Assembly: GCA_036898135.1 (NCBI GenBank) | Contig: CM072513.1 | Coordinates: 10,847,102 to 10,911,101, forward strand | Origin: Oncomelania hupensis | Taxonomy: Eukaryota; Mollusca; Gastropoda; Littorinimorpha; Pomatiopsidae | Direction of reading: 5' to 3' | DNA length: 64,000 nt | Part shown: piece by piece, positions 32,584 through 45,100 of the stretch | How the letters are laid out: each line of letters begins with the position of its first letter | Position numbering within the stretch: position 1 is the first letter of the stretch | Notes under the pieces: generated by a model | Seen by the model: only the letters and a program-made list of their open reading frames with translations | Databases searched by the model: none | Told to the model about the DNA's origin: nothing | Program-made: the position numbers and the translations under genes

Positions 32584-33034
32584 CATACCTGTCAAGTGCT
32601 ACGGATTTTTGCGTAGCGCTACGCATTTTAAACATTTTCCCATTGCTACGGCGTATCACAAAGCTGCTACGCAATTTTTCAAAAGTGACGATAATATTTT
32701 TTAACCAAGGGGGTTTTCGCGCGAAAGTAATCTGTTCCGGTCGAGTCCGGTTTAAAGACACTTAGTAAAAGCACCGCACTTCCGCAACACGTGTTCGTTC
32801 AGAACTTCAGTCTACGATCAGTCTTTGTGTCATTAACATTATTCATTTCTCTTTGATTACTTTCATATTATATCAGCTGCCATTTAGTTATGTTTTTATT
32901 AAATTAATTGGTATAAGCTTTTGTGCAATGCTAATAGTTCTTTTCTTGGCATTGTAAACCATGTTTTGTGAATAAGCAAATTTGTTTGGGGGAAAAAAAG
33001 TTAATCGCTTTTTCTGTGTCAGTGATTGTCTCCC

Positions 33035-33080
<46 letters not shown>

Positions 33081-33404
33081 AATGATTAATTATAGCTTAT
33101 TTTCTGTCTGTATGTTTTAAATTTCTTTCTTTTTTTTTTTTTCATTTTCACTTTTATTTTGAAAAACGTACATGAAAATGTTTATAATAATAATGATAAT
33201 GGTAATAGCTAAAGTGTTGTGCATTAACAAGATTTTACAATAAATTTGTAAACACATTGGATGTGTGTGTTTATATTGGATGCAGAAGTTTCCAGTTTTG
33301 TTGCGAATCGCGTGATTCACATTAGTGCTACACCAAACCTCCATTTGCTGTGGTTTTTCTGTTAAATTGCTACACCACAACCCGAAAACCCCTTGACAGG
33401 TATG
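32584..33404. mobile_element. hAT-like non-autonomous DNA transposon (821 bp)
   Basis: Inverted ends CATACCTGTCAAG (32584-32596) and CTTGACAGGTATG (33392-33404). The flanking 8-mers AGTCTCAG and AGTCTGTG agree at six of eight positions, which fits a decayed 8-bp hAT-type duplication. There is no transposase. An internal (TTG)n tract lies at 33036-33078. Confidence 0.6.
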
Positions 33405-33459
33405 AGTCTGTGTACGCATGCATTCCATCGCATGGACTTTAAAGAGCTTGACGCTCATG

Positions 33460-33672
33460 TACTAGACGGGTGAGTGCCGGCTGTACAAATACACCCAGCA
33501 CGCACTAGGTCCCTTCTCCCTATCCCCAGGTCGCCCAGGATTGTGCTCGGTCGTCTGGGCGTCATACTATGCCGTGCAGGTGGGCGCCTCAGGCGGCTTG
33601 AGTTAGATCCTGTATGGACCAGCGCCTTGAGCCCCTCCTGATCTGGAAAAGCGCTATATAAGATTTGATATC
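33460..33672 (+). mobile_element. 5'-truncated SINE, same family as 29053-29540
   Basis: Shares CACTAGGTCCCTTCTCCC, AGGATTGTGCTCG, GCCTCAGGCGGCTTGAG and the end GGAAAAGCGCTATATAAGA. It stops 15 bp before the 5' LTR of element 1. Confidence 0.7.
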
Positions 33673-33687
33673 CCTTAGAATACTGGC

Positions 33688-35600
33688 TGTCACGACAGAC
33701 TAGTTTACCCTGATAATTTACTATTTAGCCTTGTGTAGTTATTGTAACATTAATAATAATAATAATAACGGATTTTTATATAGCGGGTACTCCAGCCTAT
33801 GACCAGACTCACCACGCTTTACATAGTCATAACATATAAATACATGCGCTCGATGAAACATCACTTTTGCTACAATACACCAAAAGACGGGACAGTAAAG
33901 GTACAGACTATGTACAATTATGTACATAAATTACAAAAAAGACAAAAATATACTATTTACAACTATGTACACAAATGACAAAAAAAAAGACAGAAAGTAG
34001 AATAGCAAAAACCTATTCACAGCTATTTATATGCCCGGTTAGGCCCAGGAAGGAAAACAGTATAAATATTTACAGCCGTGTATACACTTACGGATCAGAC
34101 ATAGACAAGAGATGAGAGAATGGCAGCATTAGAGAGTTAGTGTATTACACAGCAAGCAATTACAGTACACAGAGGTCCACACACTGCGAGCCTGACCCAC
34201 ACAGCGTAGTGAGTCAGCACTGTGGGCGAGTTTCCTAAAAATTGTAACCAATCAGAGCAGGCTAAGCGGTTAGATCCAGTTCTGGCTGTGTCAGTCGTAA
34301 CCTAGCTTAGGTTCGGTCAGTCAGTTGTGAGAAGACCGCCGAAGTGTACACTGCTACACCCGGAACAGAAATAGATCTCCATTGCATAGACCAGGAAGCA
34401 GGACGTGAGAATCTTAGAATTCTATTAAGTCACCACGGGCCTGACTTTGTCAAACACACACTTCTGTTTCATCGTGATATATGTATATTATTGTTGAAAT
34501 TATGTTTGTGGAATTTGCTATGCATAAATGTGAATTGTTAATCCGAATTTGCCGTACCACGTGGAAGAGCCAACCACGAGGCGAAACACGACCGGTTGCG
34601 CTGCCATGTTGTATACCTGACGGACCCACTGTTGTTTAACTTATATGTATGTTTGCAGACCAGTGGCTGTACCCGTGAATGTTTATAATATTATTAATTC
34701 GGTATGTGTATAATTAGCCACGATTTATATTTATGTATGTATAGGAATTTAGAGTTGAGATTCCAGTGGACCCCGGAAGTAGCAGAATGTTCGTCGCTTA
34801 TGTATAGAGATGTGGAGCTATCACTGAGGGCTACTTTGGCTTTCAGTGAGACGCTCTGCACAGACCTATGATTCAAGGTTGTGCAGAATTTCGTCTCTTA
34901 TATTACAGACGAGCAGGCGAGCTATCCCGTGCGCTCAACTCCACATTAACGAGACGTTGGCTGTTTCGCCTCTTCTGCACAAGTCAGAGAGAGCACCCTT
35001 GGACAACACCCTGCAAGACCCCACAGCGTGGCAAGGGAACCCAACTACACAACGACACAACGTGTACCAGAAGCTACCTCACAGAAGGACTTCGAACGCA
35101 CCATACGGAAATTAAGTGCATACACATCAGTGCACTTAAACTGATAGAAAAAGGACCACAGTAGTCCACTCTTCAGAACTGTAGTAAAACGGACCACAGT
35201 AGTCCAATCTACATGAAATCTAATAGCAAGTGCCCAAAGAAGAAATAACAGCTGCCTAGAATATCAGCGATCGAACTATTTGCAGTGACTGAGACTTTTT
35301 AAGGTAGATTAGTACATAGAAAATCTTGTATAGAGTAGAAGAAATAAATGTGTGATTTTAACTGTTATCAAGTGGCTGGACTACATATGATTCATAGCCG
35401 TGTGAAAGCTAGTGTGACAGTAATCTTTTACCATTTTTCTATCTAACTCTATACCCCAACCTTAACACAGACCGAGCTAAACAAATAAATTTATTAAAGT
35501 AATTCATAGGGTGACTAACTAGCAGTTCCCACCGGATAAAGCGTGAGGGTTACGCATCCATTGTGCAGAGCCCAGTAACAACCATAAACCCCACGTGACA
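33688..35600 (+). mobile_element. 5' LTR of Gmr1-like element 1
   Basis: Starts TGTCACGACAG and ends CACGTGACA, followed seven bases later by a primer-binding site. The net LTR length is about 1.54 kb after removing the nested LINE tail at 33752-34127. It matches the 3' LTR beginning at 41307; differences are near 2 percent by eye. A 232-bp segment (34306-34537) is absent from the 3' copy. Confidence 0.9.
33752..34127 (-). mobile_element. CR1/L2-like LINE 3' UTR fragment nested in the 5' LTR
   Basis: Collinear with 10819-11190 and carries the same (TTA)n tail and TATATAAAAATCCG end on the minus strand. It is absent from the 3' LTR, where GTAACATTAGAGAG is uninterrupted, so it inserted after element 1. 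Confidence 0.9.
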
Positions 35601-35607
35601 CTTTAAT

Positions 35608-35625
35608 TGGCGAGCCCGCCAGGAT
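35608..35625 (+). other. primer-binding site of element 1
   Basis: TGGCGAGCCCGCCAGGA lies seven bases after the LTR. It resembles the complement of a tRNA-Arg 3' end (one mismatch to my recollection of the metazoan sequence; inference). Confidence 0.5.
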
Positions 35626-35947
35626 CTGTGTATAATAGGAATTGGGTATAACCGGATCTAAGTACAATAAAATTAGATAACAGTAGTGGAAGTAGGATAA
35701 CTTAGAATAGTTGTAACATTGACTCAGTTTAGGTGCACTACTCTTTAGTTAAAAACTTTTTTGCTTCAATTCTTTTTGTGCCTGTATGTTGCATTGTTCT
35801 TTTGCAGGTTTTGCTTAAATAACTGTTGTATGCCATTTGACTCTTGTTTTATTCTATTATTGATTGTCTTTGCATTGTTGTTATTGAATTGCAATATTGC
35901 TAGTGTTTTGGTATTCCACTTGATTCAGAGGTTGGTCATAGACACGT

Positions 35948-38242
35948 TTGACAATGTCGGACACAGTGGCCTTGAGATTGCGCTTCAAGGAATTAGGGGA
36001 AGCTTTACACTTAGCAGGGGGAGACCTAATTGCGTATATCAATGCAGAGGTAGAGAAACAGGAGGCTAAGGCAGAGAGAGCAGCAGAGAGAGAGGCAAAG
36101 AAATTAGAAGCAGAGAGAGAGGCAAAGAAATTAGAAGCAGAACAGAAAAAAGCAGAGTTAGAAGCAGAGCAGAAGAAACTAGCATTAGAAGCAGAGCAGA
36201 AGAAGCTTGAGTTAGAAGCAGCAAGAGAACAGAAAAAAGCAGCGTTAGAAGCAACAAGAGAACAGAAGAAACTAGAATTAGAAGTAGAACAGAAGAAGGC
36301 AGCCTTAGCAGCAGAGAGAGAAGCAGAAGTTAGGAAATGGGATTATGAGCGGGCAGAAAAAGAAAAAGAGAGGGAAGAAAAGGAAAAAGAAAGACAGCAT
36401 GAGTTAGAGTTAAGAAGATTGGGATCAGGAGCTTCAAGTTCTTCCACAACCCCTTCCCACTCAGATCAGCTAGATGTAGCCCCCAACCCCGTACAAGGAA
36501 TGTCATTCCCACTGGGGACATTCAACGAAAGAGAAGAAGGTCTAGATCTCTATCTGACTAGGTTTGAGCGCCTAGCAACTGAGTATAAACTAGATCCCAC
36601 CCATTGGTCTTTCAAGCTTAGTCAAGGGCTTAGAGGAAAGGCTTATGACATCTACAGTAAGCTACCGACTGACAGAGTGACTGACTATCACAAAGTAAAG
36701 GAGGCACTCCTAACGGGATTCGAACTAACAGGAGAATGCTACCGGCAAAAATTCCGCACCAATCGGAGAGTGAAAGGAGAGAGCTATGCGCAGTTCGCGG
36801 ATCGGTTGTCCACAATGCTGGATAAGTGGATTAGCCAGTCAGCCACGGTGTTACGTTGAAACGCGAATGGTAGTACGTCGGAAGCGCGCACGATAGTTCT
36901 AATCGTTTCGTTTTGCAAAGCATTCAATGATGGAGTTTATTTACCTTTGATTTGAGTTTGCATTGTTGTTAGGAGAGGCTTTGTATAACGTTGATAATTT
37001 TTGTTGGTCGATATCGTTGTAGAATTTTCTGGACCCGCTTGTTTACTATCGATCGAAGTTTCGGGATAAATATCGAAGTATGGCGGAAGGAGAAGAAATA
37101 TGTATGACGTAAGTCAGTGATGACGATCTTTTATTCGATTGGTGGCAGTACGTCATTTCTACTGTATTCGAAATTGTTCCGGAAGAGAGAGAGATTATAA
37201 AATTGTGTGCCGCACTGTTGTTGAGAGATTGTTGTTGATAGTGAAGCTGGAAAGTAAATTTGAAAGTTGTTGAGTTGAGTTGAGAATTGTATGCAGTTGT
37301 TGATGTGTGCTGAATAAAAGCGGAAAACTTCATACGTCGACTTTGTGACTTGTATGCTGATTGAGCAGGCTGTGTGAATAAACGAATCTGAGTTACACCT
37401 TATCAGGACTTCAGCATCGGGGCTGAATCAAATACTGATAAAGAAAAACACCATCATCGAGCCGAGTGTAACACACGGCTAAGACATATGATGGACTGAC
37501 AGAACTGTTAGTATGGGAACAGCTACGGGAAACCATGACCCCCGAGCTGAGGACATTCTCAGTAGAGCAGGGCGCGGAAAGACTGGAAGATCTGGTCAAG
37601 GTCGCAGATAGGTACGTGGCCGCACACGGAGAAGCCAAGAGCTTCAGGCGAGACCTAAAGCCTAACGGGAAAGAGGCACAGAAACGAAGCCCTCACCGGG
37701 AAGAGCGCACCGCGAATAGGCCGAATAACCCCAGACCTGGGCAAAATAAAGGACCCAAAACGGAATTCGGGAAGAGAGGTCCGGCAGAACAGAAACGGTA
37801 TTGTTCGTTCTGCAATAGAAACAATCACTCCACCGCAGAATGTTTCAAGTTGGCCGCACAACGTAGGGAAGAGCGCGAAAGCCGGCCAGCGCACAGAGTT
37901 CTAACTCAAAGTAGCGGTAACAAGCCACACACCATCGGAGATCACCCATCGGTGACAGACACGGTCAAGGTCAACGGTAAAGAAGCGAACTGTCTGTATG
38001 ACACAGGTCTATCATACGACGCGATAGTTAGCGAATCTCTTGTATCGCGCGCGGACTTGACGGACAAGACAGTCGACTTACAAGGAGCAGACTTGACGAA
38101 ACCGACGACTACTTGCCCAATAGCTTGGATAGAAGTAGAGAGTAGGTACGTCACAGGACGAATCCAAGCAGCTGTTTTACAGAAACCCCTGTATGATCTA
38201 AGGCTAGGTTGTAGGTATGTGTTCTTAGGCACGCCCCCCTAA
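35948..38242 (+). pseudogene. gag-pr: gag-protease of Gmr1-like element 1, split by a solo LTR
   Basis: The frame opens at 35948 (MSDTVALRL at 35954). It has a long charged coiled coil built of EAEQKK/LE repeats, then a capsid-like region (PLGTFNEREEGLDLYLTRFE, WSFKLSQGLRGKAYDI). It is interrupted at 36849-37473 by a solo LTR; removal of 630 bp restores the same frame (SQSATAKTYDGL). The second part has RTFSVEQGAERLEDL, a CCHC knuckle CSFCNRNNHSTAEC, and an aspartic protease centre CLYDTGLSYDAIV. The frame stops at TAA 38240-38242 because of an extra C in the run 38234-38239. Gag packages the RNA and protease matures the polyprotein (family knowledge). Confidence 0.9.
36849..37473 (+). mobile_element. 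solo LTR (625 bp) of another retroelement inserted in gag
   Basis: Ends TGTTACGTTG and GAGTGTAACA (TGTTAC...GTAACA), with a perfect 5-bp duplication CACGG at 36844-36848 and 37474-37478. Inside are a TATA-like ATTATAAAATT at about 37194 and AATAAA at about 37313. The rest of the source element is not in the window. Confidence 0.92.
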
Positions 38243-39695
38243 AACTGTAGAGATAGCTGCAGTGCAAACCAGGGCCCAAGCTAAAACCCAACCACCCCAG
38301 CCCGAGTTCGCTCCGAATCCAGGACTCGAAGAGATCAAAACAGCACAGAAAGCGGACGCCTCGATAGCGAAGTGCTTCCAGAAGCTACCCAAGGCGCACA
38401 CACCCCCGCACAAGGGAGACTTCTACATGGAAGAGGGAGTTCTACATCGACAAGGAGATGGAGATCACACCCAACTAGTACTACCAGCCACCCTTCGAGC
38501 CCAAGTACTAGAACTAGGCCACAGCATGCCACTCAGCGGACACATGGAAATTGGAGCCACAGTGCAGAGAATCAGCGCACACTACTATTGGCCAGGAATC
38601 ACGGAGGATGTCAAGCGCTACGTGAAATCTTGCCACCAATGTCAACGATATTCCCCGCGACATCACACCGTACCAGTTACCTTAGGACCATCGGTAGTAG
38701 TCGGCGTGCCATTCCAGCAAGTCTCAGTAGACATAGTAGGACCACTGCCCATGACCAAGAAGCGGAACAGATTTCTACTCACACTCGTCGACGCTTGTAC
38801 GATGTGGTGCGAAGCAGTCCCGTTGCCAGCGATCGACACCAAGAAGATTGCAGATGCACTCATCGCCATCTTTACCAGAGTCGGATTCCCGGACAGCATT
38901 AGAACGGACAATGGATCTCAGTTCACCGGCCGCCTGATGCAAGACGTGTTCGAGTTGATACAAGTTCATCACATTCGCACACCACCATACCACCCCGCCA
39001 GCAACGGACAAGTAGAAAGACTGAATGGAACCCTTCTCACCATACTCAGGAAAGTCGCCGACGACAATCCAGAAGCGTGGGACACCTACGTGAATGCGGC
39101 ACTGTTCGCATACAGAGAAACGCCCCATGCAGCCACAGGCTACACCCCGTCAACATTGCTATTCGGCAGACCTCTAGCAGGACCGCTAGAAGCCCTACGC
39201 AGAAGTTGGACGGAAGCCAAGATAGACGACACACCAAGAGGTGCCACCAAGTACGTCGCAGACCTGCAGGAAACCCTCAAAGCAACGTGGAAGAAAGCTA
39301 GTGAAGCACTGAAGAAGGCAAGAGCCCGTCAGGCGAAGTACTACAACCGCCACGCGAAGGACAGAGAACTGCAAGTCGGCGATCAAGTGCTACTCTTACT
39401 TCCAAGTGGAACCAACAAGTTGGACATCGCTTGGAGAGGACCGTACCGGGTGACTGCCAAGAAATCCAAAACAGTCTACCAAGTAGAGGTGAACGGGAGA
39501 GCCCGATACCACCACATCAATCTCCTCAAGAAGTATACGGACCGACCAGCGACCCCCAGCACTCACAACTTGCTAGCCATCGCCATCGCGGAAGAAGGAG
39601 AAAGCTTGGAGACGAATGCAGTAGAGTATCCCCTGCACTCCAAATAAACCTACAAAGACGTGATACTCAACGGAGACCTAGCCGCTAAACAGTAA
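38238..39695 (+). pseudogene. int: integrase of Gmr1-like element 1
   Basis: In order: an HHCC zinc finger (GHSMPLSGH ... CHQC), then the catalytic core with VDIVGPLP, RTDNGSQF and NGQVERLNG supplying D, D and E. A GPY-like end follows (LDIAWRGPYRV). It lies before, not after, reverse transcriptase. It is in the frame one base on from gag-protease, and in the same frame as RT, but separated from RT by two in-frame TAA codons (39645 and 39693). The integrase inserts the element's cDNA. Confidence 0.92.
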
Positions 39696-39731
39696 CAGCA
39701 AGTACGACAGGTCATTCGACAACATCAGACT

Positions 39732-41138
39732 GTGCTCACAGACCGACCAGGGAGGACAGACCTCGTCGAAGTAACCCTAACGGTGACCGACCCAACACCC
39801 GTCCGCCAGAAGCTCTACCCGATGCCACTGTCGCAGCAGCGAGCCATCAAGGAAGAGATAGACACCTTACTGGCAGCCGGAATCATCTCAGAGTCTACTT
39901 CACCCTACAGCACAGGCACGGTATTGTTGCGAAAACCCAACGGAGAGCATCGACTGTGCATCGACTTCAGACTCCTGAATGCGGTAACGCAGTTCCAGCC
40001 AGAGCCACTCCCGGACCAGACAGACCTATTTGCCAAGCTACAGCGAGCGAAGTACTTCTCACGCATCGACCTCAGCAAAGGATACTACCAGATACCAGTG
40101 CAACCACAAGTCCGAAAGTACTTAGCGTTTAGCACTATGGAAGGACACTTCGAGTTCAACGTGCTTCCATTCGGACTCCACAACGCACCCAGCATCTTCA
40201 GCGCCATGATGCGAAAACTCCTGGCACCCCTGAGCAGCGAGCACCTACACTCGTTTATGGACGACATCCTCATCGCAACACCTACGTGGGAGGAACATGT
40301 CACGCTCCTACAACAACTACTCGCCCGCCTCAGAGACACTGGATTGACGGCAAGACCCACCAAATGTCAGATTGGATTCACGGAAGTAGAATTCCTGGGA
40401 CACACCATCAGTCAAGGAAGCCTGCGACCGGTAGAGAAGACCGTGAAACGCCTACTCGACGCTCCTAGGCCCAAGACCAAAAAGGAAGTACAGTCGTTTC
40501 TAGGACTCTGCGGCTTCTACCAGAAGTTCATCCCCAACTACAACAGCATCGCCGTGCCACTGACAAATGGAACCCGGAAAATCGCCCCGGACAAAGTCGT
40601 ATGGACAGCGGAATGTGAGACAGCATTCCAAACACTCAAGGATAGAATGACATCGGCGCCAGTACTCCACCTACCCGATTTGACTCAGCCATTCGTTCTT
40701 CGCACCGACGCAAGCGACTTAGGACTCGGAGCAGTACTGCTACAGCGCGACCCCAAGAACACAGAGACACTATTCCCTGTCGCCTACGCCAGCAGAAAAT
40801 TGAGACCCGCCGAGACCCACTACGCCACGTCGGAGAAAGAATGCCTTGGACTAGTCTGGGCCATACAGAAGTTTCAACTCTACCTGTATGGGACCTACTT
40901 CACAGTTCAGGTGGACCACCAACCACTATCGTTCCTGGCAGCCTCCAAATCTTTGAACTCTCGCCTGATGCGATGGGCACTCACCCTTCAGGCATACTCA
41001 TTCCAAATCGAGTACATCCCCGGCAAAGAAAACCACGGAGCCGACTACCTCAGTCGCCATCTCGTGGAGGACACAGCAGCTGTCGCCCACCCAACACAAC
41101 TAAGGGCCACAGCACCAGAATTCGTCCCCGTCCAGTAA
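39732..41138 (+). CDS. rt-rh: reverse transcriptase and RNase H of Gmr1-like element 1
   Basis: RT blocks: GIISESTSPYSTGTVLLRKP, LCIDFRLLN, FSRIDLSKGYYQIPV, FNVLPFGLHNAPSIF, FMDDILI (catalytic F-x-D-D) and FLGHTISQGSL. RNase H blocks: LRTDASDLGLGAVL, SEKECLGLVWAI and VDHQPLSFL, ending in IPGKENHGADYLSR. The frame is open throughout, so this part alone could still encode a folded protein. There is no integrase downstream; 41139-41306 is non-coding and leads into the polypurine tract. Confidence 0.93.
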   Translation: MLTDRPGRTDLVEVTLTVTDPTPVRQKLYPMPLSQQRAIKEEIDTLLAAGIISESTSPYSTGTVLLRKPNGEHRLCIDFRLLNAVTQFQPEPLPDQTDLFAKLQRAKYFSRIDLSKGYYQIPVQPQVRKYLAFSTMEGHFEFNVLPFGLHNAPSIFSAMMRKLLAPLSSEHLHSFMDDILIATPTWEEHVTLLQQLLARLRDTGLTARPTKCQIGFTEVEFLGHTISQGSLRPVEKTVKRLLDAPRPKTKKEVQSFLGLCGFYQKFIPNYNSIAVPLTNGTRKIAPDKVVWTAECETAFQTLKDRMTSAPVLHLPDLTQPFVLRTDASDLGLGAVLLQRDPKNTETLFPVAYASRKLRPAETHYATSEKECLGLVWAIQKFQLYLYGTYFTVQVDHQPLSFLAASKSLNSRLMRWALTLQAYSFQIEYIPGKENHGADYLSRHLVEDTAAVAHPTQLRATAPEFVPVQ

Positions 41139-41291
41139 AACCCCTGTCACTAGTGGCCATAGCTACCTGGCATAGCATTGCAGCGCAGGTAGAGCAACTT
41201 AATTAGTTTGTAAATAGGACCCTAGGATAGTGCAGTGTTAAACTAGGCTCTGTAGTAGAAAAAGGTCGAATCCAGTAGTCATCGCCTTTTT

Positions 41292-41306
41292 TCAGTTGAG
41301 GGAGCC
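41292..41306 (+). other. polypurine tract of element 1
   Basis: AGTTGAGGGAGCC directly precedes the 3' LTR start at 41307. Compare TTGGGGGGGCCTC in front of the 3' LTR of element 2. Confidence 0.6.
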
Positions 41307-41689
41307 TGTCACGACAGACTAGTTTACCCTGCCTATTTACTATTTAGCCTTGTGTAGTCATTGTAACATTAGAGAGTTAGTGTATTACACAGCAAGCAAT
41401 TACAGTACACAGAGGTCCACACACTGCGAGCCTGACCCACACAGCGTAGTGAGTCAGCACTGTGGGCGAGATTCTTAAAAATTGTAACCAATCAGAGCAG
41501 GCTAAGAGGTTAGATCCAGTTCTGGCTGTGTCAGTCGTAACCTAGTTAATCCGAATTTGCCGTACCACGTGGAAGAGCCGACCACGAGGCGAAACACGAC
41601 CGGTTGCGCCGCCATGTTGTATACCTGACGGACCCACTGTTGTTTAACTTATATGTATGTTTGCAGACCAGTGGCTGTACCCGTGAATG
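41307..41689 (+). mobile_element. 3' LTR of element 1, left part only
   Basis: Identical in order to the 5' LTR from TGTCACGACAG to CCCGTGAATG, with the 232-bp gap after CCTAG at 41545. It is cut at 41690 by the poly-T (poly-A tail) of an L1-like LINE. The remaining approximately 920 bp must lie beyond the right edge of the window. Confidence 0.9.
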
Positions 41690-42102
41690 GTTTTTTTTTT
41701 TTTTTTTTTTTTTATAATCAACTTTTTTTAATTCCAAAACAAGCATGAATATAAACCAGTATTAATACATAGCATGAATAAATACAATCATTTCTAATAT
41801 GCACAAAATATGGAAAGTAAATCGGAAAATTTTGCATTATTTCAATGTTACAAATTAGTCATTAAATCAAATATAAAGAAAACTTACAGAGTGTACATAG
41901 TTATTATAATTTTACAATATATGCTATTCAAGCTAGTTTGGTTTAGGTTTTTGTACATAGATATAGACAGATAGGGAGCGAGAGAGAGGCAGAGAGAGAG
42001 AAAGAGAGAGACAGAGAGACATAGAAAGAAACATAGGTCATGGAGTACTTTTTTAACAACTTCTTAATGAACAAACTTTGAGGCAAACAAACAATAAATG
42101 AA

Positions 42103-45100
42103 TTATAAGCGTTCAAACAGCGGGATATAGGGATGCCATGCTTGCATGCATTTTGCTTGTGTCAACTGTATACAAGCTATATACTTCTCTATCTCATATC
42201 TGTGTTTTATTACATATGTAAATGATTGATAGAGTGGAGTGTGTTTTTCCATTTTACATCTATAAATATATGATTTAGATAATAGTAATATTAAATCCAA
42301 TATTTTATCAGTTTTTATATTTCTGTCACAGCCAAATATAACCAGATGCTCGCTAAAGTGGAAGGCAACAGAATTATAGCATTTAGAATTAATGGCCCTT
42401 TCAAATTCCTTCCAAAATACTTGAACATACGGACACTTAAAGAATAGATGTTGAATGTTTTCTCTTTCATCTTCACAAAAAGTACAGCTATTATCCTGCT
42501 CTATTCCCATACTGGATAATACTATATTAGTTCCTAAAATTCTGTGAATTATTCTAATTTGCAGCCACTTTAAATGTATATCCGTAACTCCACATATCTT
42601 CTTAAATATTATTTTCCATTCTAATCTTCGCTCAATTCTTTTATCCCAGTTCTTACAACAATTTGGTTTGACTAAAATATTCTTGCACCTCTAGGACATT
42701 TACCTACAAGTCTCAGCACTTTACTGGTTTTGTAATTAACACAATTACTATTTTCTGTCACCAATCCACTCCAACGAATATATTTTTTAACAGCATTAAC
42801 ACATCCATAGTATGCCAGGAAATTGGTAGTAACTCCATAATTATCAACAAAAGCTTCATATGTAAAAACATTACCATCATTATTAAGCAGACTTCCAATT
42901 GTATATAGATTTTTCTCAATCCATTCCTGATAAAAAAAATTGTTTTCCCTTCCACCAAAATATTATTATTACAAAATAATGGTTCAGATAAAAGTTCCTC
43001 AACACAGTTAGGTTTAACTTTTTTCTCCAGAATTTCATACGCATTAAAAACATCATACCAAAACGGATTAGGATTTTCTGTGGTATACAATTTAGTGCCA
43101 AGCTTATCAAGCAGTGACACTCTTTCTTGTGTGGCTTCAATAATATTTTTCCACTTATGCTTTGTGTTAGTCAACTTTCTAATCCAAGTAATCTTTAATG
43201 CACTCATATAATGACGTACATCTGGAATCCCAATACCTCCATCAGGTATGCTTTTGACGGAAGAGTTTTTAGAAATTTTGTTATTTTTATTTCCCCAAAC
43301 AAATTGGAAAATACTTTTTTGAATGGAATTGACGATAGTATCAGGTGGATTAGGTAGTAAAAGCCACAAATATATAATTTTTGACAAAATTAAAGATTTA
43401 AGTACAGCAATACGACCCAAAGGTGTTAATTGACGCTTCAGCCATATTTTATACAGTATTTGTATTTCTAGAAATTTTAATTCAAAATTTAACTTTACAC
43501 ACTCCCTCAAGTCATATGTAAACCAAATTCCAAGTATTTTAAATGTCTCTGGGTTCCAATCCATGTGCAGATGAGGCATGTAGACAGTACGACAATGTTT
43601 TTTACTTCCTAACCATATAGCGCTACTTTTTTCTGTATTTAAAGCTAGGCCAGAGACAGAGCTAAAATACTCAATAGTATTAATGGTTTGCTTAAATGAG
43701 TTTTCGTCACCTTCTAACATAATTTCCGTATCATCCGCATATTGAGAAATTTTATTTTCATTTTCTTTAATTTTAATTCCCTTTATCTCCTTATTCTGTC
43801 TAATCATAATTGCTAAAATCTCTACACACATAATAAATAAATAACATGAGATCGGGCCACCCTGCCTACAGCCCCTCTGCACACGAAACCAGGATGTTAG
43901 GCCTCCATTCACTGTCACAGAAGACTTAATATTATTATAAAAAGTACCTATCCATCTACAAAAATCATGGCCACATCCGAAAGCTTGTAACACCTTAAAC
44001 ATAAACTTCCAACTTAACGAATCAAAGGCTTTTTCAAAGTCAAGGCAAAGCAGAAGACCAGGTTTATTATATTTTTGCAGAAAATCAATAGTATCATAGA
44101 TTAAACGAATGTTATCTCCTATATATCTATCACGCATAAATCCAGTCTGATCTTCATTAATGATAGAAGGTAACACTAACTTAAGTCTATTACAAATACA
44201 TGATGAACCAATTTTATATACTACATTTAGTAAAGAAATAGGTCTCCAATTTTTAATGAACTCTATCCCCTTTCGGTATGCAAATAATCACTCCCTCTTT
44301 CTGTGTTGAAGATAATTCCCCTTTCCTAAATCCTTCATTAAGCGATCTAACTACGAAATTACCAAGACTGCGCAAAAAAATTTTAAAAAATTCTACAGTA
44401 AAACCATCGCTACCCGGACTCTTCCTGTTGGACATGTTTTTCAGAGCTAAGGATGCTTCTTCTAATGTTATTTCCCCCTCTAAGGAGATTTGTTCGTCCT
44501 CTGTTAACGTCGGAAGATCATGAACAATATCATTGATTTCAACCTGTTCAACTTCTTTTTCAGAATATAAATTTGAATAAAAATTATTAACTTCCGTAGC
44601 AATGTCTTTTTCATTTGTTATAATAGTACCATTTCTATCCAATTTATATATTCTCTTATTGACGTAATTTCTGTTCTCTAATGAACAAAAATATGAAGTT
44701 ATTTTTTCTCTAAGTCAGCAATCCATCTAGCTCGTGAGCGAATCAACACCCCTTCCATTCTTTTTTCCCTTAATGAAACTAATTCTACTTTACTGTTAGC
44801 TAATTCAGTTTTTTCTAAATCACTCAATTTCTCTTTCTTTTCTAAACATTCTATCACATTATCCAAATACAGTTCTTTTTCGTTGTTCATCCGTTTTTTC
44901 ATTGTTGCATAAGCTATTGTCTGTGCTCAAATTTTCATTAATAAGGTATCTAAAAACAGTTGATCATCTATTATAAATTGCAACTCAGTAAAGGGGACGG
45001 TACCCAGGTTTTCATGTAAATAGGGAGCAGCAGCATACTCCTCAATAACATTTTTAATAACTGTATTAATTTCATCAACATATTTTTTATCCATAAGCAA

